This document shows, piece after piece, positions 53,953 to 62,836 of a stretch of DNA of 64,000 nucleotides. Both the position numbers and the translations under genes were made by a program. Position 1 is the stretch's first letter. Every line of letters starts with the position of its first letter. Below the pieces are notes generated by a model. The model was not told the DNA's origin, did not search any database, and saw nothing but the letters and a program-made list of their open reading frames with translations. The stretch lies in NCBI GenBank assembly GCA_018402445.1, contig JAGYIT010000004.1, forward strand, positions 1 through 64,000. Direction: 5' to 3'. This stretch comes from Akkermansiaceae bacterium (GTDB lineage: Bacteria > Verrucomicrobiota > Verrucomicrobiia > Verrucomicrobiales > Akkermansiaceae).

Positions 53953-55197
53953 ATGAAAACCTGCCCCAAATACACCTTCGGAGTCGGCGACCGCTTCGCC
54001 AACGGCGCGCACGCCCAGCTCAAAGCCTTCATCGCCGCCAAGGAACTCGGCATCGACATCACGCCGGTCTGGAACAAATCGAACCGCGAGCACGACATCA
54101 TCGGCTCCCAGCCGCAATCCACCCGCGACGCCGCCGACAAGGCCGTCGCCGACCTCGGCTGGACGGGCGAATATCTGTTAGACGCCGATCACATCAATCT
54201 CAAGACCGTGGATCGCTTCATCGCGCCCTGCGATTTCTTCACCCTCGATGTCGCCGATGACATCGGTGAAGCCGCCGATCCTGCCGACGTTGCCGCTTTC
54301 ATCGCACGCCACCCCGAACTCATCGGCACGGTATCTATCGCGGGCATTGATCAACCCTTTGAAATCAGCCGCGCGGATGTCGCGAAAACCGCGAACCAAT
54401 TCCTCAAAGCCACCCAGAAAGCGAAAGCGATCTACGACCACATCGTCGCCGCGAAGGGCAAGGATTTCGTGACCGAGGTTTCCATGGACGAAACCGACAG
54501 CCCGCAAACCCCGCCGGAGCTGTTGGTGATCCTCGCCGCCATCGCCGACCAGGGCATCCCGATCCAAACCATCGCGCCGAAGTTCACCGGACGTTTCAAC
54601 AAAGGCGTCGATTACGTCGGCGATGTCACGCAGTTCGAGAAGGAATTCAACGACGACCTCGCGGTGATCGCCCACGCGGTTAAAGCGTATGGCCTGCCGG
54701 AAACCCTGAAACTCTCCGTCCATTCCGGCTCCGATAAATTTTCAATCTACCCCGCCATCAAACGCGCCATCGCCCGCACCGGAGCTGGCCTCCACATCAA
54801 GACCGCCGGCACGAACTGGCTGGAGGAAGTGATCGGCCTCGCCGAATCCGGCGGCACCGGCCTCGCACTCGCCAAGGAAATCTATGCCCAAGCCCTCGCT
54901 AAAAAGGAAGCCCTCTGCCAGCTCTACGCAACGGTGATCGACATCGATTTCGCAAAACTCCCCACCGTCGAAACCGTGATCGGCTGGACGAGCGAGCAAT
55001 TCACTGGCGCGCTCCGCCACGACCCAAGCAACCCGCTCTACGACGCCAACGTCCGCCAGCTCCTGCACGTCGGCTTCAAGATCGCCGCGATGATGGGTGA
55101 AACCTACATCCAAGCCCTCCACGACAACCGCGAAACCGTTTCCCGCTGCGTCACCGAGAATCTGCTGGAGCGCCACATGAAGCCGCTGTTTGGATGA
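53953..55197 (+). CDS. uxaE: Tagaturonate epimerase family protein
   Basis: 414 residues, MKTCPKYTFGVGDRFANGAHAQ. The KYTFGVGDRF opening, YLLDADHINLKTVDRF and FTLDVADDIGEAA, IAPKFTGRFNKGVDYVGD, and LSVHSGSDKFSIYPAI with HIKTAGTNWLEE match the UxaE family, which interconverts D-tagaturonate and D-fructuronate. Fully intact, cytoplasmic. It overlaps the next lactonase gene by four bases (ATGA). No uxaA/uxuB is in the window. Moderately sure of the exact epimerase reaction; family assignment is firm. Confidence 0.85.
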   Translation: MKTCPKYTFGVGDRFANGAHAQLKAFIAAKELGIDITPVWNKSNREHDIIGSQPQSTRDAADKAVADLGWTGEYLLDADHINLKTVDRFIAPCDFFTLDVADDIGEAADPADVAAFIARHPELIGTVSIAGIDQPFEISRADVAKTANQFLKATQKAKAIYDHIVAAKGKDFVTEVSMDETDSPQTPPELLVILAAIADQGIPIQTIAPKFTGRFNKGVDYVGDVTQFEKEFNDDLAVIAHAVKAYGLPETLKLSVHSGSDKFSIYPAIKRAIARTGAGLHIKTAGTNWLEEVIGLAESGGTGLALAKEIYAQALAKKEALCQLYATVIDIDFAKLPTVETVIGWTSEQFTGALRHDPSNPLYDANVRQLLHVGFKIAAMMGETYIQALHDNRETVSRCVTENLLERHMKPLFG

Positions 55198-56024
55198 TTG
55201 ATTCCCACCACCATCTCTGGCGCTACTCGAAGGAGGATTACCCTTGGATCCCCGCAGGCTCGCCGCTTGGGAAAGACCAGTTAGTCCCCGAACTGGAAGC
55301 CGTCACTTCCGGAGCCGGAGTTACGGGAACCGTAGTAGTCCAAGCCCGGCAGATCGTGGAGGAATCCGATTTCCTGCTCTCGCTGGCTGACGAAACGGAT
55401 CTCATCAAGGCGGTCGTCGGCTGGGTGCCGTTGATCGATGAAAACGTCTCCGAGGAACTCGCGCGGCTTTCGCTGCATCCGAAGTTCAAGGCTGTCCGCC
55501 ATGTCCTTCAGGAAGAACCTGACGAGTATTTCCTGCGCGACGATTTCCACCGCGGACTCTCGCAGCTCCCATCGTATGGCTTGAGCTATGATCTGCTCAT
55601 TTTCCAGCGCCAGCTTTCCGTCGCGATCCAGCTCGTTGACGGGCAGCCGGATCTTCCCATCGTCCTCAACCACCTCGCGAAACCGGAAGCCCGCAACGGC
55701 CGCATCGAATCCGCATGGCGCGAGGGCATGAAGGAACTCGCCAGGCGCGAAAACCTGATCGGCGTGAAATTCTCCGCCCTGCTCACCGAGTTCCCCGAGG
55801 GCGAAGGCGATGCGGAAACCGTCGCCGCTTATTTTCACGAAACCCTGGAAATCTTCGGAACCGACAAGGTCATGTTCGGCACCGACTGGCCGGTATGCCT
55901 GCTGCGGACAGGCTACAGGGACTGGGCGGAAACCATGCGCGGACTCACCGCCTCCCTTTCCGCACCCGAACGCGACGCCTTCCTAACAGGTAACGCGGCG
56001 CGGTGCTATGGGATCACGGTTTAG
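55194..56024 (+). CDS. Amidohydrolase family lactonase (L-fucono/galactono-lactonase-like)
   Basis: 276 residues, MIDSHHHLWRYSKEDYPW. A TIM-barrel amidohydrolase with the HxH metal motif (SHHHLW), AVVGWVPLIDE, IVLNHLAKPEA with catalytic His, GVKFSALLTEF and MFGTDWPVCLL with the terminal Asp. Members hydrolyse aldonolactones (L-fucono-, L-rhamnono-, L-galactono-lactone). Translationally coupled to uxaE. Its end overlaps the convergent sucrose-phosphate synthase gene by four bases. A truncated relative lies at 53516. Confidence 0.88.
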   Translation: MIDSHHHLWRYSKEDYPWIPAGSPLGKDQLVPELEAVTSGAGVTGTVVVQARQIVEESDFLLSLADETDLIKAVVGWVPLIDENVSEELARLSLHPKFKAVRHVLQEEPDEYFLRDDFHRGLSQLPSYGLSYDLLIFQRQLSVAIQLVDGQPDLPIVLNHLAKPEARNGRIESAWREGMKELARRENLIGVKFSALLTEFPEGEGDAETVAAYFHETLEIFGTDKVMFGTDWPVCLLRTGYRDWAETMRGLTASLSAPERDAFLTGNAARCYGITV

Positions 56025-58231
56025 GGATGCAGCTCGATGGCGGGCACGTCCTCTTCACCGGCGACCTCGATCTCATGCGGCTTCGGCGGCTTGGCACCTT
56101 CGAGGAAATCGTAATGATCCAGCCCCTCGAAGAACCCCGTGAGGCCTTTTCCCCGGGCGTGATAAAGCCTCGGCCTCTCGTGGAGCTGGCGCAGGACGCG
56201 GTCGGCATCGCCCGCCAGTGCAGATAAATTCCTGCCGCGCACCGCCGCGATGTCGTTGCCGTAGGTGCCGAAATAATAGATGCGCTCAGCATCGATGCCC
56301 CAGCGGTTCTGCAGGTAACGAAGCGCGACATCTTTTCCGCTGCGGGTCGGGATCACATCGACGAACGCCCGCGCGGTGACAATCACCTTGGCGGAGACGC
56401 CGCTTTCCCGGAGCTGGCGTTGCAGCGAAAGCCGACCGGTGGCCTGCTTGGAGTCCATGAGGTAGGAAACCTTGAAGCGGTGCTGGAATTTCTCCTTCTG
56501 CATGTTCAGCCCCGGCACATCGGCAAGCGTGCGGATCACGCCATCGCGATCCCAGCGGGCACCGATCTGGTTGCGCCAGCGCTCGTCGAGAACCCCGGTT
56601 TCGCCGTATCGGATTTCCGCGCCCAGCCCGGAGATCACGAAGCCCGGCTCCGGCATTCCACAGCGGTGGATGACTTCCCATGCTTCGTCGAAGGAAAGCC
56701 CTGTCGCGATCCCGAAGCCCAGATCCTTCTCGTTGAAAAGGCCGTGCCATTTTTCCAAAAGCTCGCGGGGTTCCTCCTCGATGCGCGGCGGCAGATCCAT
56801 CACCACCCAGCGCTCCCGCTCCACCAGCGCTCCGCGCGACTTGCTGCCGCGCACCACGGGTTGCGGCGGCAGGATTCCGGAAAGCTCTTTCAGGTAGGTA
56901 TTCACATGGGCGCCCCATGAATAATGGCGGCGCACTTCCTCTTGACCCGTTTCGGAAAGTTCCCGCCATTTTTCCGGATCGGAAAGGATGGCCGCGATCG
57001 CGTCGCCCATCGCCTTGTCGTCGAGCGGATCGATGAGGGTGCCGTTTTGGCAGTTCGCGATGATGTCGCGCGGGCCGCCGTCGTGGGTGGCGACAAGCGG
57101 CATGCCGGCCGCCGCAGCCTCTAACAGGGTCAGCCCGAACGGCTCGGTGAAGGCCGGGTTCACAAACACGCCCTTGCGTTCGGCGGCCCAGCGGTAGAGA
57201 CCCGCGACCTCCGGTGACTTGTGGTGTTTCGGATACGCGGCGACACCGTAGAGATCCGCGTCGTCGAATGCGCGGAGTAGCTCGTTCCAGACCTTGCGGG
57301 TCGGCGGCGGCAGTTTTTCGAGGGTATCGCGGTTGCCGCCGATCACGATCAGGTTCGCGTTTTCCCGCAGCCACGCGTTTCCCGCGAAGGCGCGGACGAG
57401 ACCGGGGAGATTCTTGCGCTCGTCGGCGCGGGCGATGGTCAGGACGGCGGGCTTCGAGGGATCGCGGAGATACGGGGCGAGCTTGGCGTCGATAGAGGCG
57501 GAAATTTCCGGGTCTCCCGAGCCGTCGAACCGGGTGAGATCGACGCCGGGCGGGATCACTCGCATGCGGTTTTCCGAGTGCTGGTCGTAGAGCGCGTATT
57601 GCTCGTTCACCTCCTGGCGGGTGCTGGTGCAGACCATGCTTGCGGCATCGAGGCTCAGTTCCTCCGCCTCGATCCGCGCGGCGAGGTTGTAGCGGGTTTC
57701 CATTTCCTCCGGCTCCACGCCGCCCTCGATGAGCCGCTGGCGCTTTACTCGTCCGAGGGAATGCCCGGTGAAAACGAAAGGGCAGCCGAGCACCGCCGCG
57801 AGCTGGCGGCCCACGTAACCGGCGTCCGCGTAATGCGCGTGGATCACATCCGGCACGCGCTTTTCCCGGCGCAGGTAGGCAAGCGTGCCGTCGATGAACG
57901 CGTCGAGATGCCGCCAGATGACCTCCTTGCGCAGGTATCGGCGCGGCCCGGCCTCGATGCGGATGATCTCGGCGTTGTCGGCCAGGGCTTCGCTCGCCTT
58001 CGAGTAATCGTCGGAAATTTTCGGATCGAAGACACGCCGCGTGAGCAGGGAAACGCGGCGCACGCGTTCGTGCCGGGAAAGCGCCTTCACCAGTTCGAAC
58101 GCGTAGAGGCATTGCCCGCCGGTGTCGGGATCGCGGCCCAGTTCCATGTTTTCCCCTCGGATCAGGCCGTGGATGGAGATGTGGAGGAGATCGAGTTTCC
58201 TCCCGGGTGGGGTTTCCTTTTCATCCTTCAT
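56021..58231 (-). CDS. Sucrose-phosphate synthase with HAD-like C-terminal domain
   Basis: 736 residues. Residues 1-470 are the GT-B glycosyltransferase: ISIHGLIRGENMELGRDPDTGGQCLYA (N-terminal signature, seen in two parts), FVFTGHSLGRVKRQRL, VIPPGVDLTRF, VLTIARADERKNLPGLV and the NPAFTEPFGLTLLEAAAAGMPLVAT stretch. Residues 500-720 form a HAD-superfamily domain, common in bacterial SPS, apparently without the complete phosphatase motif I. Transfers glucose from UDP-glucose to fructose-6-phosphate. The next gene upstream in transcription is the sucrose-phosphate phosphatase-like protein, completing sucrose synthesis. Confidence 0.93.
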   Translation of the reverse strand: MKDEKETPPGRKLDLLHISIHGLIRGENMELGRDPDTGGQCLYAFELVKALSRHERVRRVSLLTRRVFDPKISDDYSKASEALADNAEIIRIEAGPRRYLRKEVIWRHLDAFIDGTLAYLRREKRVPDVIHAHYADAGYVGRQLAAVLGCPFVFTGHSLGRVKRQRLIEGGVEPEEMETRYNLAARIEAEELSLDAASMVCTSTRQEVNEQYALYDQHSENRMRVIPPGVDLTRFDGSGDPEISASIDAKLAPYLRDPSKPAVLTIARADERKNLPGLVRAFAGNAWLRENANLIVIGGNRDTLEKLPPPTRKVWNELLRAFDDADLYGVAAYPKHHKSPEVAGLYRWAAERKGVFVNPAFTEPFGLTLLEAAAAGMPLVATHDGGPRDIIANCQNGTLIDPLDDKAMGDAIAAILSDPEKWRELSETGQEEVRRHYSWGAHVNTYLKELSGILPPQPVVRGSKSRGALVERERWVVMDLPPRIEEEPRELLEKWHGLFNEKDLGFGIATGLSFDEAWEVIHRCGMPEPGFVISGLGAEIRYGETGVLDERWRNQIGARWDRDGVIRTLADVPGLNMQKEKFQHRFKVSYLMDSKQATGRLSLQRQLRESGVSAKVIVTARAFVDVIPTRSGKDVALRYLQNRWGIDAERIYYFGTYGNDIAAVRGRNLSALAGDADRVLRQLHERPRLYHARGKGLTGFFEGLDHYDFLEGAKPPKPHEIEVAGEEDVPAIELHP

Positions 58232-58234
58232 AAT

Positions 58235-58981
58235 TTATTTGATAGGGGCGGGAATCACGCCGAAGTGGCGCAGCCCTTCGAGCACGCCCTCCGCGCAGAG
58301 TCCGTTGGCGAGATGGGCGTCGGCTCCGTCCAAGCATTGGATAAGCTCAGGCTCGGCATTGCCGGGCGCGATGCCGCGGACTCCGGGGAGCAGAAACATC
58401 GAGGAGTCGTTTCCCGTATCCCCGGCGACCACCGCCTCATCCACGCCGATACCGAGATGCCCGCAAAGCCAGGTGAGAGCGTTGCCCTTGTTGGCCTTTT
58501 CCGGCAACACATCCAAATCCCGCGACGAGGAATAGATCACCTGCGCGGCCAGCCCGGCGGCGATGAGTTCCTTTTCAAGCACCTTGATCTCGTCCGGTGA
58601 CCTGCCGTGCCAAAACCAACTACTCTTCCAAGCGTGCTGCTGCTCCGGGCTCTGCCGGGAAATCCCTTCCCACCGCGAGACGATCTCCGCGACCCGCTCC
58701 GTGTCCCAGCCCTCGTTGAGTGTCTGCGAAAAAGCATGGAGCATCTCCCCGGCGGGCATGTGGTGGATCATCGTGCCGACCCCGCTGATGATATAATCCG
58801 GTGGCGGCAACCCCGAGAGTTTCACCATTTTCACCGCGTCGTCGTGCAGCCTCCCGGTGCTATAGACGAGAAGCGAGCGGCAATCCCATGCCTCCGTAAA
58901 ATCCGCCGTAGAATCAGGCTTTCCCAACAGCGTCCCGTCCAGATCCGAGCAAAACAGCCGGACTTTTTTTCTAACCTCCAT
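58235..58981 (-). CDS. Sucrose-phosphate phosphatase-like HAD hydrolase
   Basis: 248 residues from ATG at 58981. HAD motif [16 protein letters not shown], motif [17 protein letters not shown], lysine [11 protein letters not shown], and motif [22 protein letters not shown] cap architecture matches bacterial and plant sucrose-phosphate phosphatases, which finish sucrose synthesis by removing the 6'-phosphate. Ends 3 bases before sucrose-phosphate synthase starts; the two are surely cotranscribed. The upstream in-frame codons to 59116 contain no family match. Confidence 0.9.
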   Translation of the reverse strand: MEVRKKVRLFCSDLDGTLLGKPDSTADFTEAWDCRSLLVYSTGRLHDDAVKMVKLSGLPPPDYIISGVGTMIHHMPAGEMLHAFSQTLNEGWDTERVAEIVSRWEGISRQSPEQQHAWKSSWFWHGRSPDEIKVLEKELIAAGLAAQVIYSSSRDLDVLPEKANKGNALTWLCGHLGIGVDEAVVAGDTGNDSSMFLLPGVRGIAPGNAEPELIQCLDGADAHLANGLCAEGVLEGLRHFGVIPAPIK

Positions 58982-59039
58982 CGTTCCAAGGTTAGCACGG
59001 GCATCCACACGCCACAAGCCATTCCGACCCTTCGTGTGG

Positions 59040-60461
59040 TCACTCGGGCGCGGGAGCGGCTTCGGCGGGCTCGGTTTTCGGCAAAAGATCGACCCATTGA
59101 TGAAGCTGGTATCCATCCCCCAGCCCGCCGATCTCCTGCAAAAGCTCGTGGCATTTCTGCCGCCAGACCTCGTAATCCGGCGGCCCGGCCACCTTCTCCC
59201 GGCTGTTGGGGAAAACGACGTAACTAACGGTCAGATCGGAAACCGGGCGGCTGTAGGGGCTGGCCCGCTCGTTGATCTCCTTCGCCAGCCGCAGCGAGGC
59301 CTCGCCCACCTTGAAGGTCGGTCCGCCGTCGCCGACGATGCAGGGGTAGATTTTCTCCCCGTAAATCACGACCGCATAATCCCCCACTTTCGGGGCGAAG
59401 GGATCGGAGCGGTTCGTCAGGAGATTTACGGGGATCACGATGAAAGGGTCATACTCGGCGATCAGGTAGCTGCGCGCCTTGAGATCCTCGATGCCGCGTT
59501 TAAGCATCGCGATCCTTTCCACCAGCCATTTCTTGCGGTCCGCCGGGGTGGCCGGATCCTTCAGTTCCTTCGTGCCGGCCTCGATGCGCTTTTCCCAACC
59601 CGCGATCATCGGGTTCGGCGTGGGGGTGCGCTTGCGCCAGCCGTAGCTGGTAAAGGGTTGGTAATGAGTGGAGTTCACGATCGCATCCGGCATCGTGGCG
59701 AGGCGGTCGCCGTCGGAGCCATCGGAGACCACGTCCATTTCCGCCTGCATGAAGAACACCTTCCGCCCGTTCGCGGCCGTCATGTGCAGGATCGTCTCGC
59801 AATCGTAGATGTTGTGTTTGGTGAGCAGTTCGGTGAGCGAGTGGGCGTCGCGGCGCACGCGGTCGGCCTTGTTCTTGTAGAGCGTGGCGTATGCAGGGGA
59901 AACCTTGGCCTTTTCCAGCAGCGGCGGCAGGCCCGGCAGGATCGCGGGGAGCTTGGGGTTCGCCTTTTCAAGCTCGCCTATGGTTGTCGCGGCCTTGGGC
60001 AGGCGGAGGTTCAGTTCGTATCGCGCGGTGTAGCTTTCCGGATCCACCCTCTCCGTCACCGCCGTTTTTCCCTCCCCGAAGGTGACCTCCGTCTTGAAAG
60101 GAATGCCGCTGCGGAGCAGGCGCACGTCCGTCACCGTACCGAGCGGAACCTGCGGCGGAGGCTCCGGCGCGGATTCCGGCTCAGGGGTCGGCGCGGGCTT
60201 TTTCAACTCGGCGAGTTCGCGCTTCAGCTTTTCCTCGAACTCCTCCCGCAGCCGCTGCTCGATCTGCAAGGCCAGCGTTTCCTCATCCAGTCCGGCTTGC
60301 GCCTTGGGCGGCGCGGTCATTTCTTTGATGTTGCGTGCCACCTTCGCGGGGATATCCGTGAAAAAGGAACCCACCAAGGCCGCTACCAGGATCAGGAAAC
60401 CAAGGCCGAACCATGGAAAACCCTTTTCCTTGGCTACCCGGCGCACATTCTTTTCTTCCAT
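59040..60461 (-). CDS. Membrane-anchored GH75-like (chitosanase-type) protein
   Basis: 473 residues. Short N-terminal cytoplasmic part, transmembrane helix [17 protein letters not shown], coiled-coil-like Glu/Lys region ([24 protein letters not shown]) and a Pro-rich spacer. The C-terminal half shows the GH75 pattern: [24 protein letters not shown] containing the acid residues, [42 protein letters not shown] with the conserved GEAS Glu. GH75 enzymes are endo-chitosanases, best known from fungi. Activity not proven for this protein. Divergent to rpmI. Confidence 0.78.
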   Translation of the reverse strand: MEEKNVRRVAKEKGFPWFGLGFLILVAALVGSFFTDIPAKVARNIKEMTAPPKAQAGLDEETLALQIEQRLREEFEEKLKRELAELKKPAPTPEPESAPEPPPQVPLGTVTDVRLLRSGIPFKTEVTFGEGKTAVTERVDPESYTARYELNLRLPKAATTIGELEKANPKLPAILPGLPPLLEKAKVSPAYATLYKNKADRVRRDAHSLTELLTKHNIYDCETILHMTAANGRKVFFMQAEMDVVSDGSDGDRLATMPDAIVNSTHYQPFTSYGWRKRTPTPNPMIAGWEKRIEAGTKELKDPATPADRKKWLVERIAMLKRGIEDLKARSYLIAEYDPFIVIPVNLLTNRSDPFAPKVGDYAVVIYGEKIYPCIVGDGGPTFKVGEASLRLAKEINERASPYSRPVSDLTVSYVVFPNSREKVAGPPDYEVWRQKCHELLQEIGGLGDGYQLHQWVDLLPKTEPAEAAPAPE

Positions 60462-60592
60462 GCCGGAGAGTTAGGCACGGGAGGTGCGGCGAATCAACCG
60501 ATCTTGCGCCCCCCCATTCCCCGGAACATCCCGCGTTTTTCGCCCCACTTTTGTCTTGCCAAGAACTCTTGGTTCCGTAGTTTTCGCGCCCC

Positions 60593-60802
60593 ATGCCAAG
60601 AGTTGGAGGAAAAGCAAAAACACGGAAAGCCGTCGCCAAGCGCTTCAAAGTCACTGGCACAGGAAAGGTACTCCGCCGTCACCAGGGAAAACGCCACTTG
60701 CTTCAGTGCAAGAGCCGCAAGCGCAAACGCGCTCTCGGCAAGGCCGGACTCGTGTCGGCCGCCGACATCAAGAACGTCAAGGAGAACCTTCCCTTCCATT
60801 GA
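60593..60802 (+). CDS. rpmI: Ribosomal protein L35
   Basis: 69 residues, MPRVGGKAKTRKAVAKRFKV then LRRHQGKRHLLQCKSRKRKR, the L35 pattern. Large-subunit protein. Preceded by a CCAAGA/TCTTGG inverted repeat at 60559-60572 in its leader. infC, the usual upstream gene, is not here; a GH75 gene in the opposite direction lies there. Confidence 0.97.
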   Translation: MPRVGGKAKTRKAVAKRFKVTGTGKVLRRHQGKRHLLQCKSRKRKRALGKAGLVSAADIKNVKENLPFH

Positions 60803-60830
60803 GATAGAAGACTGAACGATAGCCACGACC

Positions 60831-60880
60831 CCGTCCGCGTAACGGACGGCATCCACACGGCCTGATCCGGGAAATCCGGA
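60831..60880 (+). promoter_or_regulatory. Hairpins in the rpmI-rplT leader
   Basis: CCGTCCG (60831-60837) pairs with CGGACGG (60843-60849), and TCCGG/CCGGA (60866-60880) forms a second stem. The 143-base gap between rpmI and rplT is unusually long for this pair and could carry an L20-type autoregulatory structure. Not confirmed by alignment. Confidence 0.45.
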
Positions 60881-60945
60881 GACACGAACAGGTGAGACCG
60901 CGGGATGAACGACAACAAACGACCTGCTCATAACCACAGAACACA

Positions 60946-61323
60946 ATGCCAAGAACGACCAATTCTCCCGCCAGCCGTGCGCGCCGCAAGCGCACGATCC
61001 TGCGGGCCAAGGGCTTCCGCGGTTTCCGCTCGAAGCTCTTCCGTTACGCCAAGGACGCCGTCCGCAAAGCGCAACAATACGAATACCGCGACCGCAAGAA
61101 GCGCAAAGGGCAATTCCGCCGTCTCTGGACTCAGCGTATCAACGCCGCCGTCCGTGCCGAGGGAATCACCTACTCCCGCTTCATCGAAGGCCTGAAAGCA
61201 GCCGGAATCGAGGCCGACCGCAAGATCCTCTCGGATCTCGCGATCACCGACGCCGCCGCCTTCTCCGCCATCGTCGCGCAGTCGAAGCAAGCCCTCGAAA
61301 AGAAGGCCGCCTCCGTCGCATAA
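60946..61323 (+). CDS. rplT: Ribosomal protein L20
   Basis: 125 residues, [50 protein letters not shown], the L20 signature, and the C-terminal [11 protein letters not shown]. Binds 23S rRNA early in large-subunit assembly and represses its own operon in many bacteria. A clear terminator follows. Confidence 0.97.
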   Translation: MPRTTNSPASRARRKRTILRAKGFRGFRSKLFRYAKDAVRKAQQYEYRDRKKRKGQFRRLWTQRINAAVRAEGITYSRFIEGLKAAGIEADRKILSDLAITDAAAFSAIVAQSKQALEKKAASVA

Positions 61324-61352
61324 CCGGGATCGTATCGAAAAAACATGAAACC

Positions 61353-61385
61353 AGCCGCCCGGTGGAAACACCGGGCGGCTTTTTC
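61353..61385 (+). terminator. Rho-independent terminator after rplT
   Basis: AGCCGCCCGGTG (61353-61364) and CACCGGGCGGCT (61369-61380) pair perfectly around a GAAA tetraloop, followed by TTTTTC. It begins 29 bases after the rplT stop and ends the rpmI-rplT transcript. Confidence 0.95.
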
Positions 61386-61394
61386 GTGCCGTGG

Positions 61395-61440
61395 CTGGGA
61401 CTTGCAGTCCCAGTCCGTCGTTGGGACATCCTGTCCCAAC
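61395..61440. repeat. Palindromic hairpin doublet
   Basis: CTGGGACT/AGTCCCAG (61395-61413) and GTTGGGACA/TGTCCCAAC (61420-61440) form two stems of 8 and 9 base pairs with TGC and TCC loops. The two share the GGGAC...GTCCC core in opposite composition. A single doublet here; similar doublets are frequent intergenic elements in some Verrucomicrobia, in my recollection. Confidence 0.7.
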
Positions 61441-61485
61441 AATTTCCGGCTCGCAAATAGCCCCACATCCCACCAATTTGACTCC

Positions 61486-62028
61486 GTGAAAACCACCCTC
61501 CTCTCCCTTCTCCTCACCACCCGGATCTTCGCCACCACGATCTCCGTCGTCCCTGTCCACGAGCCGATCAGTCTTCACGGCACCGATGTGGACGGCATGA
61601 TCGCCGACACCGGCGAGGCGTTGCAGGCCACCGTCATCGCACGCCCCATGGCTCTCACCGGCGCGTTTCCCGAAGTCCTCATCGAATCCATACGCACTCC
61701 ACACAAACTGCCCACCAACAACCCCAACTACACCGTCGGGGAAGCCAACCTGCTCGTCCTCTGCAACGTTGGCATCGGCGCGGAGCTGACCGATGAGGGG
61801 CTGCTGGTGAAAATCGATGTCAGCGAACTCAGCATCCCGCAGGAAGTGGACATCACCAGCCGCCAGCTGCTGAGGCTCACCCTCGTCGCCCTCCGCCGCA
61901 CCCTCGAGGAATACCACCGCCCGCAGACCGATCCGCTCAACGTCATCGTCGCCATCACCGGCACCAGCGAGAACAACGCCAGCCTGATGGATCTCCAGGT
62001 GACTTTCACGCTGGAGGCGAAGCCTTGA
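61486..62028 (+). CDS. Secreted hypothetical protein
   Basis: 180 residues from GTG at 61486, with an N-terminal signal-like stretch (VKTTLLSLLLTTRIFATTISVV). The mature part is beta/alpha mixed: DVDGMIADTGEALQATVIARPM, NYTVGEANLLVLCNVGIGAE and HRPQTDPLNVIVAITGT. No family recognised. It follows the hairpin doublet and precedes the PIN toxin gene. Start codon choice rests on the signal peptide only. Confidence 0.65.
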   Translation: MKTTLLSLLLTTRIFATTISVVPVHEPISLHGTDVDGMIADTGEALQATVIARPMALTGAFPEVLIESIRTPHKLPTNNPNYTVGEANLLVLCNVGIGAELTDEGLLVKIDVSELSIPQEVDITSRQLLRLTLVALRRTLEEYHRPQTDPLNVIVAITGTSENNASLMDLQVTFTLEAKP

Positions 62029-62065
62029 ATTCAAACCGGGTGCCGAAAGCTTACAACCTGAATCA

Positions 62066-62542
62066 GTGGCGACCGCATACATAGAAACGACAATTCCAAG
62101 CCTGTATGTAGGCACACCTTCCACACGCCTCGTAGAAGCAGCTCGTCAGATACTAACGAAAAAATGGTGGGATGAGCACCGCCACGAATTCGACTTGGTG
62201 TGTTCCCAGACAGTGCTCGATGAATGTGGCGAAGGGGATTCGGAAATGGCCACGGCGCGCCTGAATCTCTTGGACGGAATTCCTTTGCTCGACCTCACAG
62301 ATGATGTCCGAAGGATTGCCGAGCTTTTGCTTCACAGGCAGATCATTCCCGCGAAAGCCGCGGACGACGCCATCCATATCGCCGTCGCGTCGGTGCATCA
62401 CACGGATTTCCTTGTGACATGGAACTGCAAGCATCTGGCAAATCCCAGGAACTGGCGCAGGATTTCGGATTGCGTTGCGCATTTCGGATATCGGGCTACA
62501 GTCATCTGCACGCCGGAGGATCTAATCGGAGATGATAGCTGA
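62066..62542 (+). CDS. PIN-domain toxin (type II TA)
   Basis: 158 residues from GTG at 62066 (VATAYIETTIPSLYVG). PIN ribonuclease: first acidic residue in YIETTIPSLY, the ADDAIHIAVASVHH motif with the D in the middle and the LVTWNCKHLAN motif with the last acid replaced by Asn/Cys-containing version seen in some PIN proteins. The IETTIPSLY opening is typical of the PIN group that degrades RNA on release. Overlaps the following antitoxin by 11 bases; toxin-first order is common for this subgroup. Confidence 0.85.
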   Translation: MATAYIETTIPSLYVGTPSTRLVEAARQILTKKWWDEHRHEFDLVCSQTVLDECGEGDSEMATARLNLLDGIPLLDLTDDVRRIAELLLHRQIIPAKAADDAIHIAVASVHHTDFLVTWNCKHLANPRNWRRISDCVAHFGYRATVICTPEDLIGDDS

Positions 62543-62726
62543 AAAGGAACATTCGATTGTGGAAGAAGTTCGCACCTTCAAGGAGGCGAATGCGGCACGT
62601 TCCGGTTACGATATCGAAAAGATCATCGAATCTGCGCGATCCCGACAGGAGACTTCGGGTCGCCGTATCATTCGACAAGTCGAAGTGGCTTCCGCACATC
62701 CCGCCAGCGTTCCCGGGACGAAATGA
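62532..62726 (+). CDS. Antitoxin partner of the PIN toxin
   Basis: 64 residues, MIAEKEHSIVEEVRTFKEANAARSGYDIEKII then SGRRIIRQ. The pattern EEVRxxRxxxAxxxxYDxxxI...SGR is that of small antitoxins encoded directly after this PIN type (Phd/DUF-like helical). Intrinsically helical with a conserved S-G-R-R end. Neutralises the toxin by binding. Starts inside the toxin gene. Confidence 0.75.
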   Translation: MIAEKEHSIVEEVRTFKEANAARSGYDIEKIIESARSRQETSGRRIIRQVEVASAHPASVPGTK

Positions 62727-62836
62727 TTCACATTTCCGAGCCAAGCCGGCGGCTGGATGATCTCCCGTAGAAAAAAATCCACATCCCGCATCTTCGGAGT
62801 TGGAGGTTGCGTCCGGCTTGTTCAATCTGTCGCTCG

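Noticed and set aside
56286..58112. 608-codon minus-strand frame
   Set aside because: Alternate frame of the sucrose-phosphate synthase gene; arginine-rich and without motifs.
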